From Vibrio diabolicus (GTDB lineage Bacteria; Pseudomonadota; Gammaproteobacteria; Enterobacterales; Vibrionaceae), in assembly GCA_001048675.1 (NCBI GenBank), contig CCKK01000017.1, positions 1 to 64,000 on the forward strand: a DNA stretch of 64,000 bases, in the 5' to 3' direction. Of the stretch, positions 1 to 10,291 are shown piece after piece (within the stretch, counting starts at the first letter, position 1; the number at the start of each line of letters is the position of its first letter). A program made the position numbers and the translations under genes. The notes under the pieces are model-generated. The model searched no databases. It was not told the DNA's origin and was given only the letters and a program-made list of their open reading frames with translations.

Positions 1-540
1 TCTTCACTGAACTCTGGCAGTTCGAGTTCATCGAAATCGAACTCTTCTTCTGCTTCAGTAGCCGACTCAGCTTCAGAGCGCTCAGACTCGATAGACTCTG
101 GGTCATCAAACGCAGGTTCGCCCGCCATGGAAGCCAATGCATCCTCTTCACTAAACTCTGGCAGTTCGAGTGACGCCAATGCATCCTCTTCACTAAACTC
201 TGGCAGTTCGAGTTCATCGAAATCGAACTCTTCTGCTTCAGTAGCAGACTCAGCTTCAGAGCGCTCAGGCTCGATAGACTCTGATTCATCTAACGTAGGT
301 TCGCCTGCCATGGACGCCAGTGCGTCTTCTTCGCTGAACTCTGGTAGTTCGAGTTCATCAAAATTGAATTCATCTTCTGCTTCAGTCGCCAACTCAACTT
401 CAGAGCGCTCAGGCTCGACAGGCTCCGGTTCATCAAACGCAGGTTCGTCGGCCATGGATGCCAGTGCATCTTCTTCACTGAACTCTGGTAGTTCGAGTTC
501 ATCAAAATTGAACTCTTCTTCTGCATTGGTGGCCGAATCA
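1..540 (-). repeat. Acidic tandem repeats within hubP
   Basis: The same coding block (LELPEFSEEDALAS followed by an acidic Glu/Pro/Ser stretch and FDFDE) recurs with marks at about 3, 147, 189, 330 and 474. The spacings are 144, 42, 141 and 144 bases, all multiples of three. The 42-base step is a short partial duplication giving LELPEFSEEDALAS twice in a row. HubP proteins are known to vary in repeat number. The repeats probably continue past the window edge. Confidence 0.9.
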
Positions 541-3215
541 GTTTCTGATGCTAGTTCTGAACTTTCTGGCTCACTTTTGTTACCCGAGTTTTGTTCTTGT
601 TCTGGTTGAGTTTCACTTTCTAGTTCAGGCTCATCCAGTAGCCAATCTTCTTCTTGTGGAACACCAAATTCATTTTCTACTGTATTTGGTGTCGGAGTGA
701 ACGCTGGAGCGTCTTCTTCTGTCTCAACTTGAGGCGGCACTTTAGCATCAGGCTCTACGGATGCATCTTGCGTTGACTTAGAATTGGCATCCTCTTCTTG
801 TTGTGGCGAAGATTCCTCTATCTCAGCTTGCGACTCTTCAACTTGTTGTTGCGCTAAATCATCTTCAGTATCAAATAGCGCATCCAGTTCAGCAGAAAAG
901 TCCGCTTTTTCTTGCTCTGTAGGCTGAAGCTCTTCACTGTCTGACTCAAACAAGTCGTCTAGCTCGCTCATTAAAGGATCGTTCTCTGGTGAGAGGTCCT
1001 CTAAATCACCAAGAAACTCATCGCTGCTAAATGGCTCTGAAGCAGTTTCTGGCTCGGTTAATGGTTGCTCTGGCGCTGTTTGTTGCGGATCTGGTTGACT
1101 GTCACTTAATAAAGCGTCGATGTCCAAACCAGACTCAATTTCCGGCTCTTCATGAGCGGGCTCTGACTCGGCTATTGAAGATGGTTTTTCGTCGCCGTCT
1201 GGTTCGCCAAAACCAAGTGAAGCGAGTAACTCTTCCTCTTGCGATTTATTCTGTGCAGGGCTTTCGTCCTCTCGAATCAGATCATCAAACGGGTCTAACT
1301 CAGTCTCAGTTCCTGTCTCTTCATCCAGTTCGGATGTAACGTCATCAATGAGTTCATCCAGTAAATCTGTGCTATCTGCATCTAACTCTTCAATCGAGTC
1401 ATCGCCTTCAAAACCAGAGAGTGCTTCTAGCTCATTCAGTGGGTCAAACTCGTCGTCTGTTTCATCTTCGTCAAAATCGATCAGTTCATCGAGTAAGTCC
1501 GTACTGTTTTCATCTAGAACGACGTCTTCGCTGGCGTCACCTTCAACTTCTGTCGACTCAGTAACAGGCTGCTCGTATTGAGCTAATAGCTTATCGATAT
1601 CGTCATCAGATGCCTCTCCTGCGCTAAAATCATCATCCGATACGGGCTGTTTTAGTTCAGGTTCATCGGTATCTAGGTCGAAGTCGTCATTGCCAAGTTC
1701 CGCAAACAAGTCATCAAGCATATCCTGATCGACAGTGTCACTTGGTAACTCTTCTGACGGCTCATCTGCTGCAAGTAGTTCCGCAAACGCGTCGTCTGAA
1801 AGCGAGTCTGCTTTCTCGTTCGTATCATCTGAAAGATCGAAGCCAGCCTCATCGTCATCGAGCACTTCTAGTTCTGGAGCAACCTCATCTAAGGCTCGCT
1901 CCATCTCTTCTAAACCAAGCGCTTTTTCTTCGCCGTTAACTTGGATACCATTGTTCGATGACTCAAACTCATCCAGACCAACATCCAGGTCGCCGTCATC
2001 ACCGATACCCGCAAATGGGTCATCGTCCCCTTCTAGGTTGAAATCCAGTTCTTCATCGTCAAGGTTGGCAAAGACGTCTTCTTCTAAATCTGGCTTCTCT
2101 TCTTGTGTAGCCTGAGTATTTATATCTTCATCTGCGAACAACTCATCATCAAGTGTGAGTTCTTCATCCAGCTCGTCCGTCGCCGCTAAACCAATTGGCG
2201 CAGCTAATGGATCGGTTTCCTGCGGCGATTGCGCAGCAGGCTCTTCCTCTTTGTTTTTAGAACGGCGACCAAGCAACATCACAACCAACAGTGCCAGCAA
2301 TGCACCTGGAATAAGCGCCGCTAAGCCGACAAGCCAACCATTAGACAAAATCTTGTCAATCGTACTTGGCTGCATGCGTTGTTGATCAGCAAGGCGCTGG
2401 CGCTCTTCAGCAAGCAGTTTCTCGACTTCCGAGCGAATGCGTTCTTCGTCATTCAGCTCATTTTTCAAGGTTTCAACTTCGCTTTGCACTTCTGACAACA
2501 TTAAGCGAAGACGATGGTTCTTCTCTTCCAATGACTCTAATTCACTTTGTGAGCCTTGAAGTTTGTCTTTTAACGCACTGACCTGCTTTTCACCCTGCGG
2601 AGAGGTGTTCACAGGTGGCGCAGGAATAACTGGTATTGTTTTTTGAACCGGTTTTGGTTCCGCAGCTACAGTGGTTTCTGGTTTAGGAGCAACAGTCTTG
2701 GGTTCTACTTTTATTTGTGGCTTTGGTTGCTCGGTGACGCGTTGTGCTGGCGTGGCTCTATTTGTCGGCTTCGGCTGTTTTAACTTAGCCTCGTGCGCCT
2801 TCATGATCGCAACAGCTTGCTCTGTAGTCGCGCTTTGCACTTGCTCTAGAGACGGTACTCGTAGTCGACTCCCTGGAATCAACTCATGAATGTTTTGGTT
2901 CTCAAACGCTTGAGGGTTAATTCGATAAATGGCAAGAAGCGTTTGTTGAACGGTAACACCGCGTGAAGGTCGTAATTCTGAAGCGATCGACCATAGTGTT
3001 TGATTTTCACCAGTCGGACCAAAGAAACGTGACGGCTGAGTATTTGCAGGAGGAGCAGGTAATGCTCGCTCAATATCTTCAGCATAGCTCGGAGATGATT
3101 GCACTTCACCAGACGGTCCAACAAGACGAATTCCTTCGGCTTGAACCACTGATGATGTCTGAGTCGCGCTCATCAACACAAGGGCTGCTAACAAACGCTT
3201 ATAATTTTGACGCAT
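1..3215 (-). CDS. hubP: HubP/FimV-family polar landmark protein, C-terminus cut by window edge
   Basis: Transmembrane polar organiser. In Vibrio, HubP recruits ParA1, ParC and FlhG to the cell pole (known for the family). The visible part is 1071 residues. An N-terminal signal-like segment ends near VVQAEG. A LysM-like periplasmic domain lies at about residues 45-110 (QTLWSIA, then LIPGSRLRVPS). A Pro/Lys-rich linker and a short coiled coil follow (about 215-280). One membrane helix lies at about 290-313, next to a basic LLGRRSKNK stop-transfer. After that comes a very acidic cytoplasmic region. Its far end, at the window edge, carries tandem repeats of about 47-48 residues (separate entry). 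The conserved C-terminal FimV domain lies outside the window. The start is the ATG at 3213-3215. The gene sits downstream of asd behind a terminator, so it probably has its own promoter. Plus-strand Ser-rich reading frames here are shadows. Confidence 0.9.
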   Translation of the reverse strand, partial: MRQNYKRLLAALVLMSATQTSSVVQAEGIRLVGPSGEVQSSPSYAEDIERALPAPPANTQPSRFFGPTGENQTLWSIASELRPSRGVTVQQTLLAIYRINPQAFENQNIHELIPGSRLRVPSLEQVQSATTEQAVAIMKAHEAKLKQPKPTNRATPAQRVTEQPKPQIKVEPKTVAPKPETTVAAEPKPVQKTIPVIPAPPVNTSPQGEKQVSALKDKLQGSQSELESLEEKNHRLRLMLSEVQSEVETLKNELNDEERIRSEVEKLLAEERQRLADQQRMQPSTIDKILSNGWLVGLAALIPGALLALLVVMLLGRRSKNKEEEPAAQSPQETDPLAAPIGLAATDELDEELTLDDELFADEDINTQATQEEKPDLEEDVFANLDDEELDFNLEGDDDPFAGIGDDGDLDVGLDEFESSNNGIQVNGEEKALGLEEMERALDEVAPELEVLDDDEAGFDLSDDTNEKADSLSDDAFAELLAADEPSEELPSDTVDQDMLDDLFAELGNDDFDLDTDEPELKQPVSDDDFSAGEASDDDIDKLLAQYEQPVTESTEVEGDASEDVVLDENSTDLLDELIDFDEDETDDEFDPLNELEALSGFEGDDSIEELDADSTDLLDELIDDVTSELDEETGTETELDPFDDLIREDESPAQNKSQEEELLASLGFGEPDGDEKPSSIAESEPAHEEPEIESGLDIDALLSDSQPDPQQTAPEQPLTEPETASEPFSSDEFLGDLEDLSPENDPLMSELDDLFESDSEELQPTEQEKADFSAELDALFDTEDDLAQQQVEESQAEIEESSPQQEEDANSKSTQDASVEPDAKVPPQVETEEDAPAFTPTPNTVENEFGVPQEEDWLLDEPELESETQPEQEQNSGNKSEPESSELASETDSATNAEEEFNFDELELPEFSEEDALASMADEPAFDEPEPVEPERSEVELATEAEDEFNFDELELPEFSEEDALASMAGEPTLDESESIEPERSEAESATEAEEFDFDELELPEFSEEDALASLELPEFSEEDALASMAGEPAFDDPESIESERSEAESATEAEEEFDFDELELPEFSE

Positions 3216-3367
3216 AGAAGGCTCAGTTTTGTGCTAAATACAATTTGAAATGGTGATCGGTTAAATATATCGGATATCACATGCAAAACTATAGCGTTGA
3301 GAATAAAAAATGTGTGGCTCTCGCCATATTCGTACTAATCTCACACTATTTTGTTCCGTTCGTACAA

Positions 3368-3393
3368 AAAAGCCTCGCACAGTGCGAGGCTTT
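3368..3393 (-). terminator. Rho-independent terminator after asd
   Basis: A GCCTCGCAC/GTGCGAGGC stem is followed on the minus strand by a T run. It lies about 20 bases after the asd stop codon and separates the pdxB-asd operon from hubP. Confidence 0.85.
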
Positions 3394-3412
3394 GAAATGA
3401 ACTGTAAGTGAC

Positions 3413-4426
3413 TTAGTAGTAATCGCGGATCAGAACTTCAGCGATTTGTACCGCGTTAGTTGCTGCGCCTTTACGCACGTTATCCGCCACAACCCATAAG
3501 TTTACACCACTATGGTGGCTGATATCGTTGCGGATACGACCAACCATAACATGATCTTTACCGCCCGCATCACGCACTTGTGTCGGGAAGTCATCACCGT
3601 GGAAGACTTCAATGCCTTCTGTTTGCTCAAGTAGATTAATGACTTCTTGTGCATCAATTGGAGAGCGAGTCTCAATGTGAAGCGCTTCAGCATGACCATA
3701 GAATACTGGCACACGCACACACGTTGGGTTTACTGTGATTGATGGATCGTTAAAGATCTTCTGTGTTTCCCACACCATTTTCATTTCTTCTTTGGTGTAG
3801 CCATTTTCCATCATCTGATCGATTTGCGGAATACAGTTAAACGCAATCTGTTGAGAGAATTGCTTCTTATCCGCTGGCAGACCGTTTAGAAGCTTAGCCG
3901 TTTGACCTGCTAGTTCGTCAATGCCCGCTTTACCCGCACCAGATACGGATTGGTATGTAGATACGTTAATACGCTCAATGCCCACCGCATCGTGAATTGG
4001 TTTTAGTGCCACCAGCATTTGAATGGTTGAACAGTTCGGGTTCGCAATGATGTTACGGTTACGAAACTCTGCAATCGCTTCTGGGTTTACTTCTGGCACG
4101 ACAAGAGGAATGTCGTACTCGTAACGGAAGTGTGATGTATTGTCGATAACAATCACGCCTTCATCAGCGGCAATTGGAGCCCACTTGGCTGATAGCTCAC
4201 CACCAGCAGAAAACAGTGCGACATGCGCTTGAGACCAATCGAACTCTTCTACGTTTTGAACGCGTACAGTTTTACCATTGAAGCGGTAAGTCTTGCCTTC
4301 GCTGCGCTCACTCGCGAGTAGGAAGATTTCGCCTACTGGGAATTTGCGCTCTTGAAGCACATCCAAAATTGTTTCACCGACCGCACCGGTCGCACCTAAA
4401 ATGGCAACATTATATTGCTGGCTCAT
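3413..4426 (-). CDS. asd: Aspartate-semialdehyde dehydrogenase
   Basis: Reduces aspartyl phosphate to aspartate semialdehyde, the branch point to lysine/diaminopimelate, threonine and methionine; cytoplasmic. It has 337 residues, the usual length. The N-terminal NADP-binding loop is [14 protein letters not shown], and the catalytic cysteine is in NPNCSTIQ at about residue 132. Its position after pdxB matches E. coli usg, but the active-site cysteine is kept, so a working dehydrogenase like the second Asd of V. cholerae is likely. The ATG overlaps the pdxB stop by four bases (ATGA type), pointing to translational coupling. Confidence 0.93.
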   Translation of the reverse strand: MSQQYNVAILGATGAVGETILDVLQERKFPVGEIFLLASERSEGKTYRFNGKTVRVQNVEEFDWSQAHVALFSAGGELSAKWAPIAADEGVIVIDNTSHFRYEYDIPLVVPEVNPEAIAEFRNRNIIANPNCSTIQMLVALKPIHDAVGIERINVSTYQSVSGAGKAGIDELAGQTAKLLNGLPADKKQFSQQIAFNCIPQIDQMMENGYTKEEMKMVWETQKIFNDPSITVNPTCVRVPVFYGHAEALHIETRSPIDAQEVINLLEQTEGIEVFHGDDFPTQVRDAGGKDHVMVGRIRNDISHHSGVNLWVVADNVRKGAATNAVQIAEVLIRDYY

Positions 4427-5556
4427 TGACTTACCTCAATCTGAAAACCTAGTTCTGCTAATGGAGCAAGGTTACATGTCTTGTTACCCACTAGCGTGAC
4501 AGCGCTGTATTCACGGCGATCCCAGTAGTTTTTACGCATCAGGTCAAAAGCACCTGGCTTACTGATCTCACGACGGAAAAGAGCGTCATCTCTACGCACA
4601 TCATAGATTAACTGCGTGATGTTATGCAGTGTTGCTTCATCCCAAGCTCTGTCCAATACCATAGTAGGAACAGGCGCGGTTGGCAGTAAATCGCTAGCAT
4701 GCGCACGTAATTCGTTATTTAAGAACTCACAGTAGCTGTTGAAAATCATCGTCGTACCGCGAGCTTTCCCTTCCAAGCCGTAGCCTGCAACGTGAGGGGT
4801 TGCGAATGCTAGCAGAGGCAGAAGCTCCATATCAACCTCTGGTTCAAATTCAAATACGTCAAGCGCTGCGGTAAAACCGTCGTTTTTCAAAAGGCGTTGC
4901 TTCAATGCTTCGTTATCAACGATTGGACCTCGCGCGGCGTTAATCAAAATCTGATCACCACGAAGCGAGTTTAAAACCGTTTCATCAATTAAATGATGCG
5001 TTGGGTATGGGCCATCTTTGGTGATTGGCGTATGTAGTGTAATGATGTCTGAGCTTTCAATCAGTTCTGTCAACGGAGTAAAGCTACGAGGATCACCAGC
5101 CTCTTGTTTGAATGGGTCATTGATGAGAACTTTAATCCCCATGCCTTTCAAACATTTCTCTAGGTAGCTACCTACTTGGCCTGCACCAATAATACCTACC
5201 GTCTTGTCAAATACCGAGAAGCCTTGTTGCTGAGCGAGCACCATCATCACGCTGAACGCGTATTCCGCCACACCCACTTTGTTACAACCCGGCGCAGCGG
5301 TGAAGAATATACCTTTCTCTTTTAAAAGCGCTTGGTCGACATGATCCATACCTGCTGTTGCGGTACCAACAAACTTTAGCTTGTTTGCTTTGCTGATTAG
5401 ATCGGCATTCACTTTGGTGACTGAGCGAATCATTAGGGCATCAACATCCACTAAATCATCAGCCGTCAGTGTACGACCTGGTTTTAGAATCACTTCACCG
5501 AGTTGGCTGAATAGCTCTTCAGCGTACGGCATATTTTCATCAACAATAATTTTCAT
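4423..5556 (-). CDS. pdxB: Erythronate-4-phosphate dehydrogenase
   Basis: Second step of the DXP-dependent pyridoxal phosphate pathway: oxidises 4-phosphoerythronate with NAD. It has 377 residues, the normal length. It shows the D-2-hydroxyacid dehydrogenase fold, with [16 protein letters not shown] as the NAD-binding loop (about 121-136), an [14 protein letters not shown] catalytic Arg segment and a [15 protein letters not shown] histidine segment. The C-terminal dimerisation domain typical of PdxB, absent from generic hydroxyacid dehydrogenases, is present. First gene of the pdxB-asd pair. Confidence 0.95.
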   Translation of the reverse strand: MKIIVDENMPYAEELFSQLGEVILKPGRTLTADDLVDVDALMIRSVTKVNADLISKANKLKFVGTATAGMDHVDQALLKEKGIFFTAAPGCNKVGVAEYAFSVMMVLAQQQGFSVFDKTVGIIGAGQVGSYLEKCLKGMGIKVLINDPFKQEAGDPRSFTPLTELIESSDIITLHTPITKDGPYPTHHLIDETVLNSLRGDQILINAARGPIVDNEALKQRLLKNDGFTAALDVFEFEPEVDMELLPLLAFATPHVAGYGLEGKARGTTMIFNSYCEFLNNELRAHASDLLPTAPVPTMVLDRAWDEATLHNITQLIYDVRRDDALFRREISKPGAFDLMRKNYWDRREYSAVTLVGNKTCNLAPLAELGFQIEVSQ

Positions 5557-5732
5557 AGCGCCAGCGTTTTAACATCCATTTGTATGAGTTCGTTTATTCG
5601 CAAGATGCGAAACTAAAACGATTGTGCCCTTTTCCCGAAAAATCTCAAGAAATAACCCTAATAAACCTCAAGGAGATTGGCTCCAAAGAAATCGTTTAAC
5701 GGGAAGCAACGTAAAAAGCAGAAATTGAGAAA

Positions 5733-5760
5733 AGAAAAAGCCCGGCTAAATAGCCGGGCA
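5733..5760 (-). terminator. Rho-independent terminator of fabB/FarS
   Basis: An 8-bp GC-rich stem GCCCGGCT/AGCCGGGC with a 4-base loop, followed on the minus strand by TTTTTCTTTT. Confidence 0.9.
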
Positions 5761-5897
5761 AAGTTCCAGAACAAAAGGATCCTATCCCGCTCTCCATGGG
5801 ATAGAGTCTGCGTCTGTTCGATCAGTGTGACTGATCAAGCTCTGGAAACTGGATTGTTGACGCTGTTCTCACTCACGTGGCGCGCCAACAAATTCAG
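5733..5897 (-). ncRNA. farS: FarS-like small RNA from the fabB 3' UTR
   Basis: The 160 bases between the fabB stop and its terminator are unusually structured. In order on the minus strand there is a 7-bp stem GATCAGT/ACTGATC (5820-5836), a 7-bp stem CTATCCC/GGGATAG (5782-5804), then the terminator stem GCCCGGCT/AGCCGGGC (5740-5759) ending in a T-rich tail. In V. cholerae a Hfq-dependent RNA, FarS, is cut by RNase E from the fabB 3' UTR and represses fadE-type genes (known). Position, size and terminator match. The exact 5' end cannot be read; it probably lies near the fabB stop codon. The identity is inferred from position and structure, not from an alignment. Confidence 0.72.
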
Positions 5898-7109
5898 TTA
5901 ACCTTGGTACTTTTTAATAACCAAAGTTGCGTTTGTGCCGCCAAAGCCAAAGCTGTTTGACATTACGGTTGTTAACTCTGCATCACGTGCTTCTGTCACG
6001 ATGTCCAGACCTTGAGCTGCTTCGTCCAAGTTTTCAATATTGATGCTTGGAGCAATGAAGTTTTTGTCTAGCATAAGTGTTGAGTAAATCGCTTCGTGCA
6101 CACCAGCGGCGCCTAGTGCGTGACCAGTCATTGCTTTTGTTGCAGAGATTGCTGGGCTGTTCTCACCAAACAATTGTTGGATCGCACCAAGCTCTTTCAC
6201 GTCACCAACTGGTGTCGACGTGCCGTGCGTGTTGATGTAATCCACACCGTCAACGTCTTGCATCGCCATCTTCATACAACGGATCGCGCCTTCACCTGAT
6301 GGTGCTACCATGTCATAGCCATCTGAAGTCGCACCGTAACCTACGATCTCACCGTAGATTTTCGCGCCACGTGCTAGAGCGTGCTCAAGTTCTTCGATAA
6401 CCAGCATGCCGCCGCCGCCAGAGATAACGAAACCATCACGGTCCGCATCATACGTACGAGATGCTTTGTCTGGAGTGTCATTGTATTTCGTTGACAGCGC
6501 ACCCATAGCGTCAAACATCATGGTTTGAGACCAATCAAGCTCTTCACCGCCACCCGCAAAAACAATGTCTTGTTTACCAAGTTGAATAAGCTCCATCGCG
6601 TGACCGATACAGTGAGCAGAGGTAGCACATGCCGAGCTCATTGAGTAGTTCACACCACGAATCTTAAATGGCGTAGCAAGACAAGCGGAAACCGTAGAAG
6701 ACATAGTACGAGGAACCATGTAAGGGCCAACTCGTTTTACGCCTTTTGCGCGCATCGTATCTGTCGCTACCGTTTGGTTGTATGCAGAAGCACCGCCAGA
6801 ACCCGCAACGATACCGGTACGATCGTTTGAAACCTGATCCTCTGTAAGACCAGCGTCTGCGATTGCCTGCTCCATTGATAGGTATGCATAAGCAGCCGCA
6901 TCACCCATAAAGCGCATCTGCTTACGGTCGATGTGTTCCGCCGGGTTGATTTTTAGGTCACCCCATACTTGCGAACGAAGACCGTGTTCTTTGAACTGCT
7001 CAGATGCAGTGATGCCAGATTTGCCCGCTTTAAGAGACGCTAGAACTTCTTCGACGTTGTTACCGATACTTGAAACAATACCCATACCGGTGATTACGAC
7101 TCGTTTCAT
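5898..7109 (-). CDS. fabB: 3-oxoacyl-ACP synthase I (beta-ketoacyl-ACP synthase)
   Basis: Condenses acyl-ACP with malonyl-ACP; needed for elongation in unsaturated fatty acid synthesis. It has 403 residues, as in E. coli. The catalytic triad is visible: Cys in [10 protein letters not shown] (about residue 163), His in [11 protein letters not shown] (about 298) and His in [12 protein letters not shown] (about 333). The Gly-rich C-terminal loop [10 protein letters not shown] is present. I chose the ATG at 7107-7109 ([10 protein letters not shown]) because AGGA lies nine bases upstream; the frame stays open upstream to 7130. It is divergent from mnmC, as in enterobacteria. Its 3' UTR appears to be the FarS small RNA. 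Confidence 0.96.
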   Translation of the reverse strand: MKRVVITGMGIVSSIGNNVEEVLASLKAGKSGITASEQFKEHGLRSQVWGDLKINPAEHIDRKQMRFMGDAAAYAYLSMEQAIADAGLTEDQVSNDRTGIVAGSGGASAYNQTVATDTMRAKGVKRVGPYMVPRTMSSTVSACLATPFKIRGVNYSMSSACATSAHCIGHAMELIQLGKQDIVFAGGGEELDWSQTMMFDAMGALSTKYNDTPDKASRTYDADRDGFVISGGGGMLVIEELEHALARGAKIYGEIVGYGATSDGYDMVAPSGEGAIRCMKMAMQDVDGVDYINTHGTSTPVGDVKELGAIQQLFGENSPAISATKAMTGHALGAAGVHEAIYSTLMLDKNFIAPSINIENLDEAAQGLDIVTEARDAELTTVMSNSFGFGGTNATLVIKKYQG

Positions 7110-7237
7110 TATGACATTCCTATAATTCAAAAATCCGCTAGATGATAACTAAGATAGTCAACAAAAGTGGTCAGCTTTCCCATAAATTCGTACAATCGCC
7201 CCATTCTTACCGCGCCAAATCACAAATTTGCACCATT

Positions 7238-9256
7238 ATGACTTCAATAAAAAACGCAGAACTTGGTTGGAACGAAGCTGGTACTCCGGTTTCAGACCAA
7301 TTTGATGATGTTTACTTCTCTAACGTAAACGGTCTTGAAGAGACACGCTACGTTTTCTTAAAACAAAATCATCTCCCAGAAAGATGGCAGGAATTTGACC
7401 AAAGACGTTTTGTCATTGGTGAAACAGGATTTGGCACGGGATTAAACTTCTTAGCAGTATGCCAGTGGTTTAGTGAGTTTCGTCGTCAGCATCCAGACGC
7501 AGCATTGAAAGAGCTGCATTTTATTAGCTTTGAAAAATACCCGCTAAGCCAAGCGGATTTAAAGAAGGCGCATGAAGCTTGGCCTGAGCTAGCTGAGTAC
7601 GCGGAAAAGTTACAAAAGCACTACCCTGTCGCCGTACCTGAGTGTCACCGCATTGTGCTTGAAGATGGCGCAATTACACTCGACCTTTGGTTTGGCGACA
7701 TCAAAGACTGCATGCCGCAAGTCCCATACAACGAGCAAGGTTTGATTGACGCTTGGTTTTTAGATGGATTCGCGCCAAGTAAAAACCCAGAAATGTGGAA
7801 CCAAAATCTGTTCAACAACATGGCTAAGTTAGCCAAGCAAGACTGTACAGTTGCCACTTTTACCGCAGCGGGCTTTGTGCGTCGAGGATTGAACGAAGCA
7901 GGCTTTGCAATGAAAAAAGTCAAAGGCTTTGGCACCAAGCGAGAAATGATCGCAGGTTCGATGGAACAACGCGAAAAACACTCGAACCATCTTCCGTGGT
8001 TCAATCGCATGGCGTCCAGCAATCTTGATTCGATTGCCATAATCGGAGGCGGAATTGCCAGCGCGGCGTTAGCGAAAACGTTGGTTCGTCGTGGCCAAAA
8101 CGTCACGCTTTACTGCAAAGACACTCAACCAGCTGAGGGAGCGTCGGGTAATCGTCAAGGGGCCGTGTATCCATTGTTGAACGGTCCTCATACTGGTGTT
8201 TCGCGTGTGTTTGCGCCTGCATTTTTGTTTGCACGACAATTTATTGAACAAGCTGCGGAGTCGGTTACATTCGATCACGATTGGTGTGGTGTAACTCAGC
8301 TAATGTGGGATGAAAAATCTGCTGATAAGCTGGAAAAGATGCTTGCGGGTAATTTTCCTTCTGAATTGATTCAAAAACTGTCCGCCGAGGAAACTGCGAA
8401 TACTATCGGATTACCTATCGATATGTCGTCTGTGCACTATCCAATGGGAGGGTGGTTGTGCCCTGCCGAGCTAACGCGTGGGTTAATCAAACAATTAGAA
8501 CAGACATCGTTACTCTCAACGAAGTTTGAACATCACGTTGAAGCATTAAATTGGGATGAAGAGCATCAGCTTTGGACACTAACGGTCAATGGTCAAACAT
8601 TTGAGCACTCAACCGTTGTGATTGCGAATGGCCATGAGTTCCAGACATTGAGCCAAACCGCTTCCCTGCCGATGGGACAGGTGAAAGGGCAAGTCAGTCA
8701 TGCTCCGGCAACCGAAACGCTGAGTCAATTGAAAACGGTATTGTGTTACGACGGCTACATGACGCCTGTTAACCCAAACAATCAGCACCTGTGCATAGGC
8801 GCAAGCTACGATCGCTGTCACCTAGACTACGAATTTGATGAGAACGCTCAGAAGGATAACGCAGAAAAATTAGTTAAGTGCGTACCGAACCAAGAATGGC
8901 CAAAAGAGGTAGATATCAGTGGCAATCGATCTCGCCAAGGTATTCGCTGCGTGAGCCGAGATCACTTACCATTTGTCGGAAATGTGGGTGACTTTGAGAC
9001 GATCAAAACGCAATACGCCAACTTACAAAATCAAAAAGCAGAAGAGGTAGAAACCGTTCATCAGTTCACTAACCTATTCTGCTTCTTAGGTTTAGGATCT
9101 CGTGGGCTGAGCTCTGCACCATTGTTAGCTGAAGTGTTGGCCTCGCAAATCTGTGGGGACCCGCTGCCATTACCTGTTGATGTATTGACCGAACTTCATC
9201 CAAGTCGAATGTGGGTTCGTAAACTAAGAAAAGGCAAAGCCATTACTGAGCTGTAA
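7238..9256 (+). CDS. mnmC: Bifunctional tRNA mnm5s2U34 biosynthesis protein MnmC
   Basis: Finishes the wobble-uridine modification of tRNAs for Lys, Glu and Gln. The C-terminal FAD domain removes the carboxymethyl group, and the N-terminal domain methylates the product. It has 672 residues with ATG at 7238 ([11 protein letters not shown]); E. coli has 668. The frame is open further upstream to 7142, but that extension is unlike the family. The N-terminal SAM site is [12 protein letters not shown] (about 65-76). The linker ends near residue 260, then the FAD loop [12 protein letters not shown] follows. The C-terminal [15 protein letters not shown] segment closes the flavin site. Single gene, divergent from fabB. 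Confidence 0.95.
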   Translation: MTSIKNAELGWNEAGTPVSDQFDDVYFSNVNGLEETRYVFLKQNHLPERWQEFDQRRFVIGETGFGTGLNFLAVCQWFSEFRRQHPDAALKELHFISFEKYPLSQADLKKAHEAWPELAEYAEKLQKHYPVAVPECHRIVLEDGAITLDLWFGDIKDCMPQVPYNEQGLIDAWFLDGFAPSKNPEMWNQNLFNNMAKLAKQDCTVATFTAAGFVRRGLNEAGFAMKKVKGFGTKREMIAGSMEQREKHSNHLPWFNRMASSNLDSIAIIGGGIASAALAKTLVRRGQNVTLYCKDTQPAEGASGNRQGAVYPLLNGPHTGVSRVFAPAFLFARQFIEQAAESVTFDHDWCGVTQLMWDEKSADKLEKMLAGNFPSELIQKLSAEETANTIGLPIDMSSVHYPMGGWLCPAELTRGLIKQLEQTSLLSTKFEHHVEALNWDEEHQLWTLTVNGQTFEHSTVVIANGHEFQTLSQTASLPMGQVKGQVSHAPATETLSQLKTVLCYDGYMTPVNPNNQHLCIGASYDRCHLDYEFDENAQKDNAEKLVKCVPNQEWPKEVDISGNRSRQGIRCVSRDHLPFVGNVGDFETIKTQYANLQNQKAEEVETVHQFTNLFCFLGLGSRGLSSAPLLAEVLASQICGDPLPLPVDVLTELHPSRMWVRKLRKGKAITEL

Positions 9257-9275
9257 GAGTATCCTCTCGTTTACA

Positions 9276-9301
9276 TTCCCGACGCAAATATGTGTCGGGA
9301 A
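9276..9301. other. Inverted repeat between mnmC and the FMN reductase gene
   Basis: A perfect 8-bp stem TTCCCGAC/GTCGGGAA lies between two convergent genes. There is no clear T run on either side, so it may be a weak terminator or only an mRNA 3' end stabiliser. Confidence 0.45.
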
Positions 9302-9332
9302 TCACTAACTCATTAAGTCACTCGTGTTGAAA

Positions 9333-9857
9333 TTACTTCAGCCGTGCAATTGCCTGTTTCACTTGTTCTGCCACTTCCGGATTTACCGCCTCACCAGACT
9401 CCACGTCAAAGTTCTCGTAGAAGCTCGGCACAGATAGCGATGCTTTCACATCTGCTCCGAAAAATTGCGCGGAACCTGTTGCCGCTGCAAGAACGCTCTG
9501 TGCGCCACCCGGACCAGGAGAAGTTGCTAAGTAAACGACCGGCTTGTTTTGGAATACGTTGCGCTCAATGCGCGTCGCCCAATCAAATAGGTTTTTATAC
9601 GCTGCTGGGTATGAACCGTTATGCTCTGCGAAGGAAACAACAATAGCGTCAGCCTCAGCCAAATCACGTAAAAATGCGACTGCACCTTCAGCTTGACCAA
9701 TTTCTTTCTCTTTGTCTTCGCTAAACATCGGTACTTGATAATTGTTTAAGTCTAAAACGTTCACTTGAGCGTCTTCGACTTGGTTTGCTGCGTATGTAGC
9801 AAGTAATTTGTTGATTGAGGTAGAGCTGGTAGAAGCACCAAATGCGACAATTTTCAT
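9333..9857 (-). CDS. NADPH-dependent FMN reductase family protein
   Basis: Flavodoxin-like fold oxidoreductase of 174 residues. The phosphate-binding loop GASTSSTSINKLLA (8-21) and the segment PEHNGS-like SFAEHNGSYPAAYKNLFDW (about 75-93) are typical of the NADPH-dependent FMN reductase / quinone reductase family, as is the Gly-rich TSPGPGGAQSVL. It has a good AGGA ribosome site before its ATG. The substrate cannot be read; azo, quinone or flavin reduction are all possible. Downstream of yfcL but separated by about 145 bases, so probably its own unit. Confidence 0.8.
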   Translation of the reverse strand: MKIVAFGASTSSTSINKLLATYAANQVEDAQVNVLDLNNYQVPMFSEDKEKEIGQAEGAVAFLRDLAEADAIVVSFAEHNGSYPAAYKNLFDWATRIERNVFQNKPVVYLATSPGPGGAQSVLAAATGSAQFFGADVKASLSVPSFYENFDVESGEAVNPEVAEQVKQAIARLK

Positions 9858-10002
9858 GGTTGTAATCCTTTGTTCACGTTTTATGCTAACCAGAATAAAA
9901 GTTGAACAGTTTCGCTACAACCACAAAAATTTTATGGAGAGGTTCGAATTTTTCGAAGTAGTAAATGACTTAGACTAATAAATGGAGAACGACGTTCGGA
10001 GA

Positions 10003-10266
10003 TTAAGCCTGAGCCTGCAGTTCTTGCCACAAGTCACTGACGATCACGCGATCTGCTGGGCTTAATTCGGTACGAGCGTCTTCCAAACTGCTCTCAATGC
10101 GTGACTTCAGCTCAGTAATATCGCTAATGCCTTCTTCTTCACAAGATGCCGCAGACAAAGAGATGTGACCACGTAGATAACCACCAGCAAACAATTCATC
10201 GTCAGATGCTGTTTCAATTCGAGCATCAATCAGTTCCAGTAGTTTTTCTTCAAATTCAATAATCAT
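10003..10266 (-). CDS. yfcL: YfcL family protein
   Basis: Small acidic protein of 87 residues without signal or membrane segments. It matches the YfcL family by sequence (IIEFEEKLLELID at the start, LSPADRVIVSDLWQELQAQ at the end) and by position directly after epmC, as in E. coli. The function is unknown. The gap to the epmC stop is 25 bases, so the two are probably co-transcribed. Confidence 0.82.
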   Translation of the reverse strand: MIIEFEEKLLELIDARIETASDDELFAGGYLRGHISLSAASCEEEGISDITELKSRIESSLEDARTELSPADRVIVSDLWQELQAQA

Positions 10267-10291
10267 GGTGTATCTCTGAGGTTATTTGAGG

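Noticed and set aside
127..2385. Several plus-strand Ser-rich open frames opposite hubP
   Set aside because: They are the complement of the acidic Glu/Asp-rich hubP repeats; low complexity, no ribosome sites, and the minus-strand frame is continuous.
5677..5901. Basic 74-residue plus-strand open frame beginning with TTG
   Set aside because: Runs over the FarS region and the terminator stem, has no spaced ribosome site and no family resemblance.
7110..7237. FadR or FabR operator between fabB and mnmC
   Set aside because: AGCTGACCACTT is only a weak resemblance; I cannot support a site.
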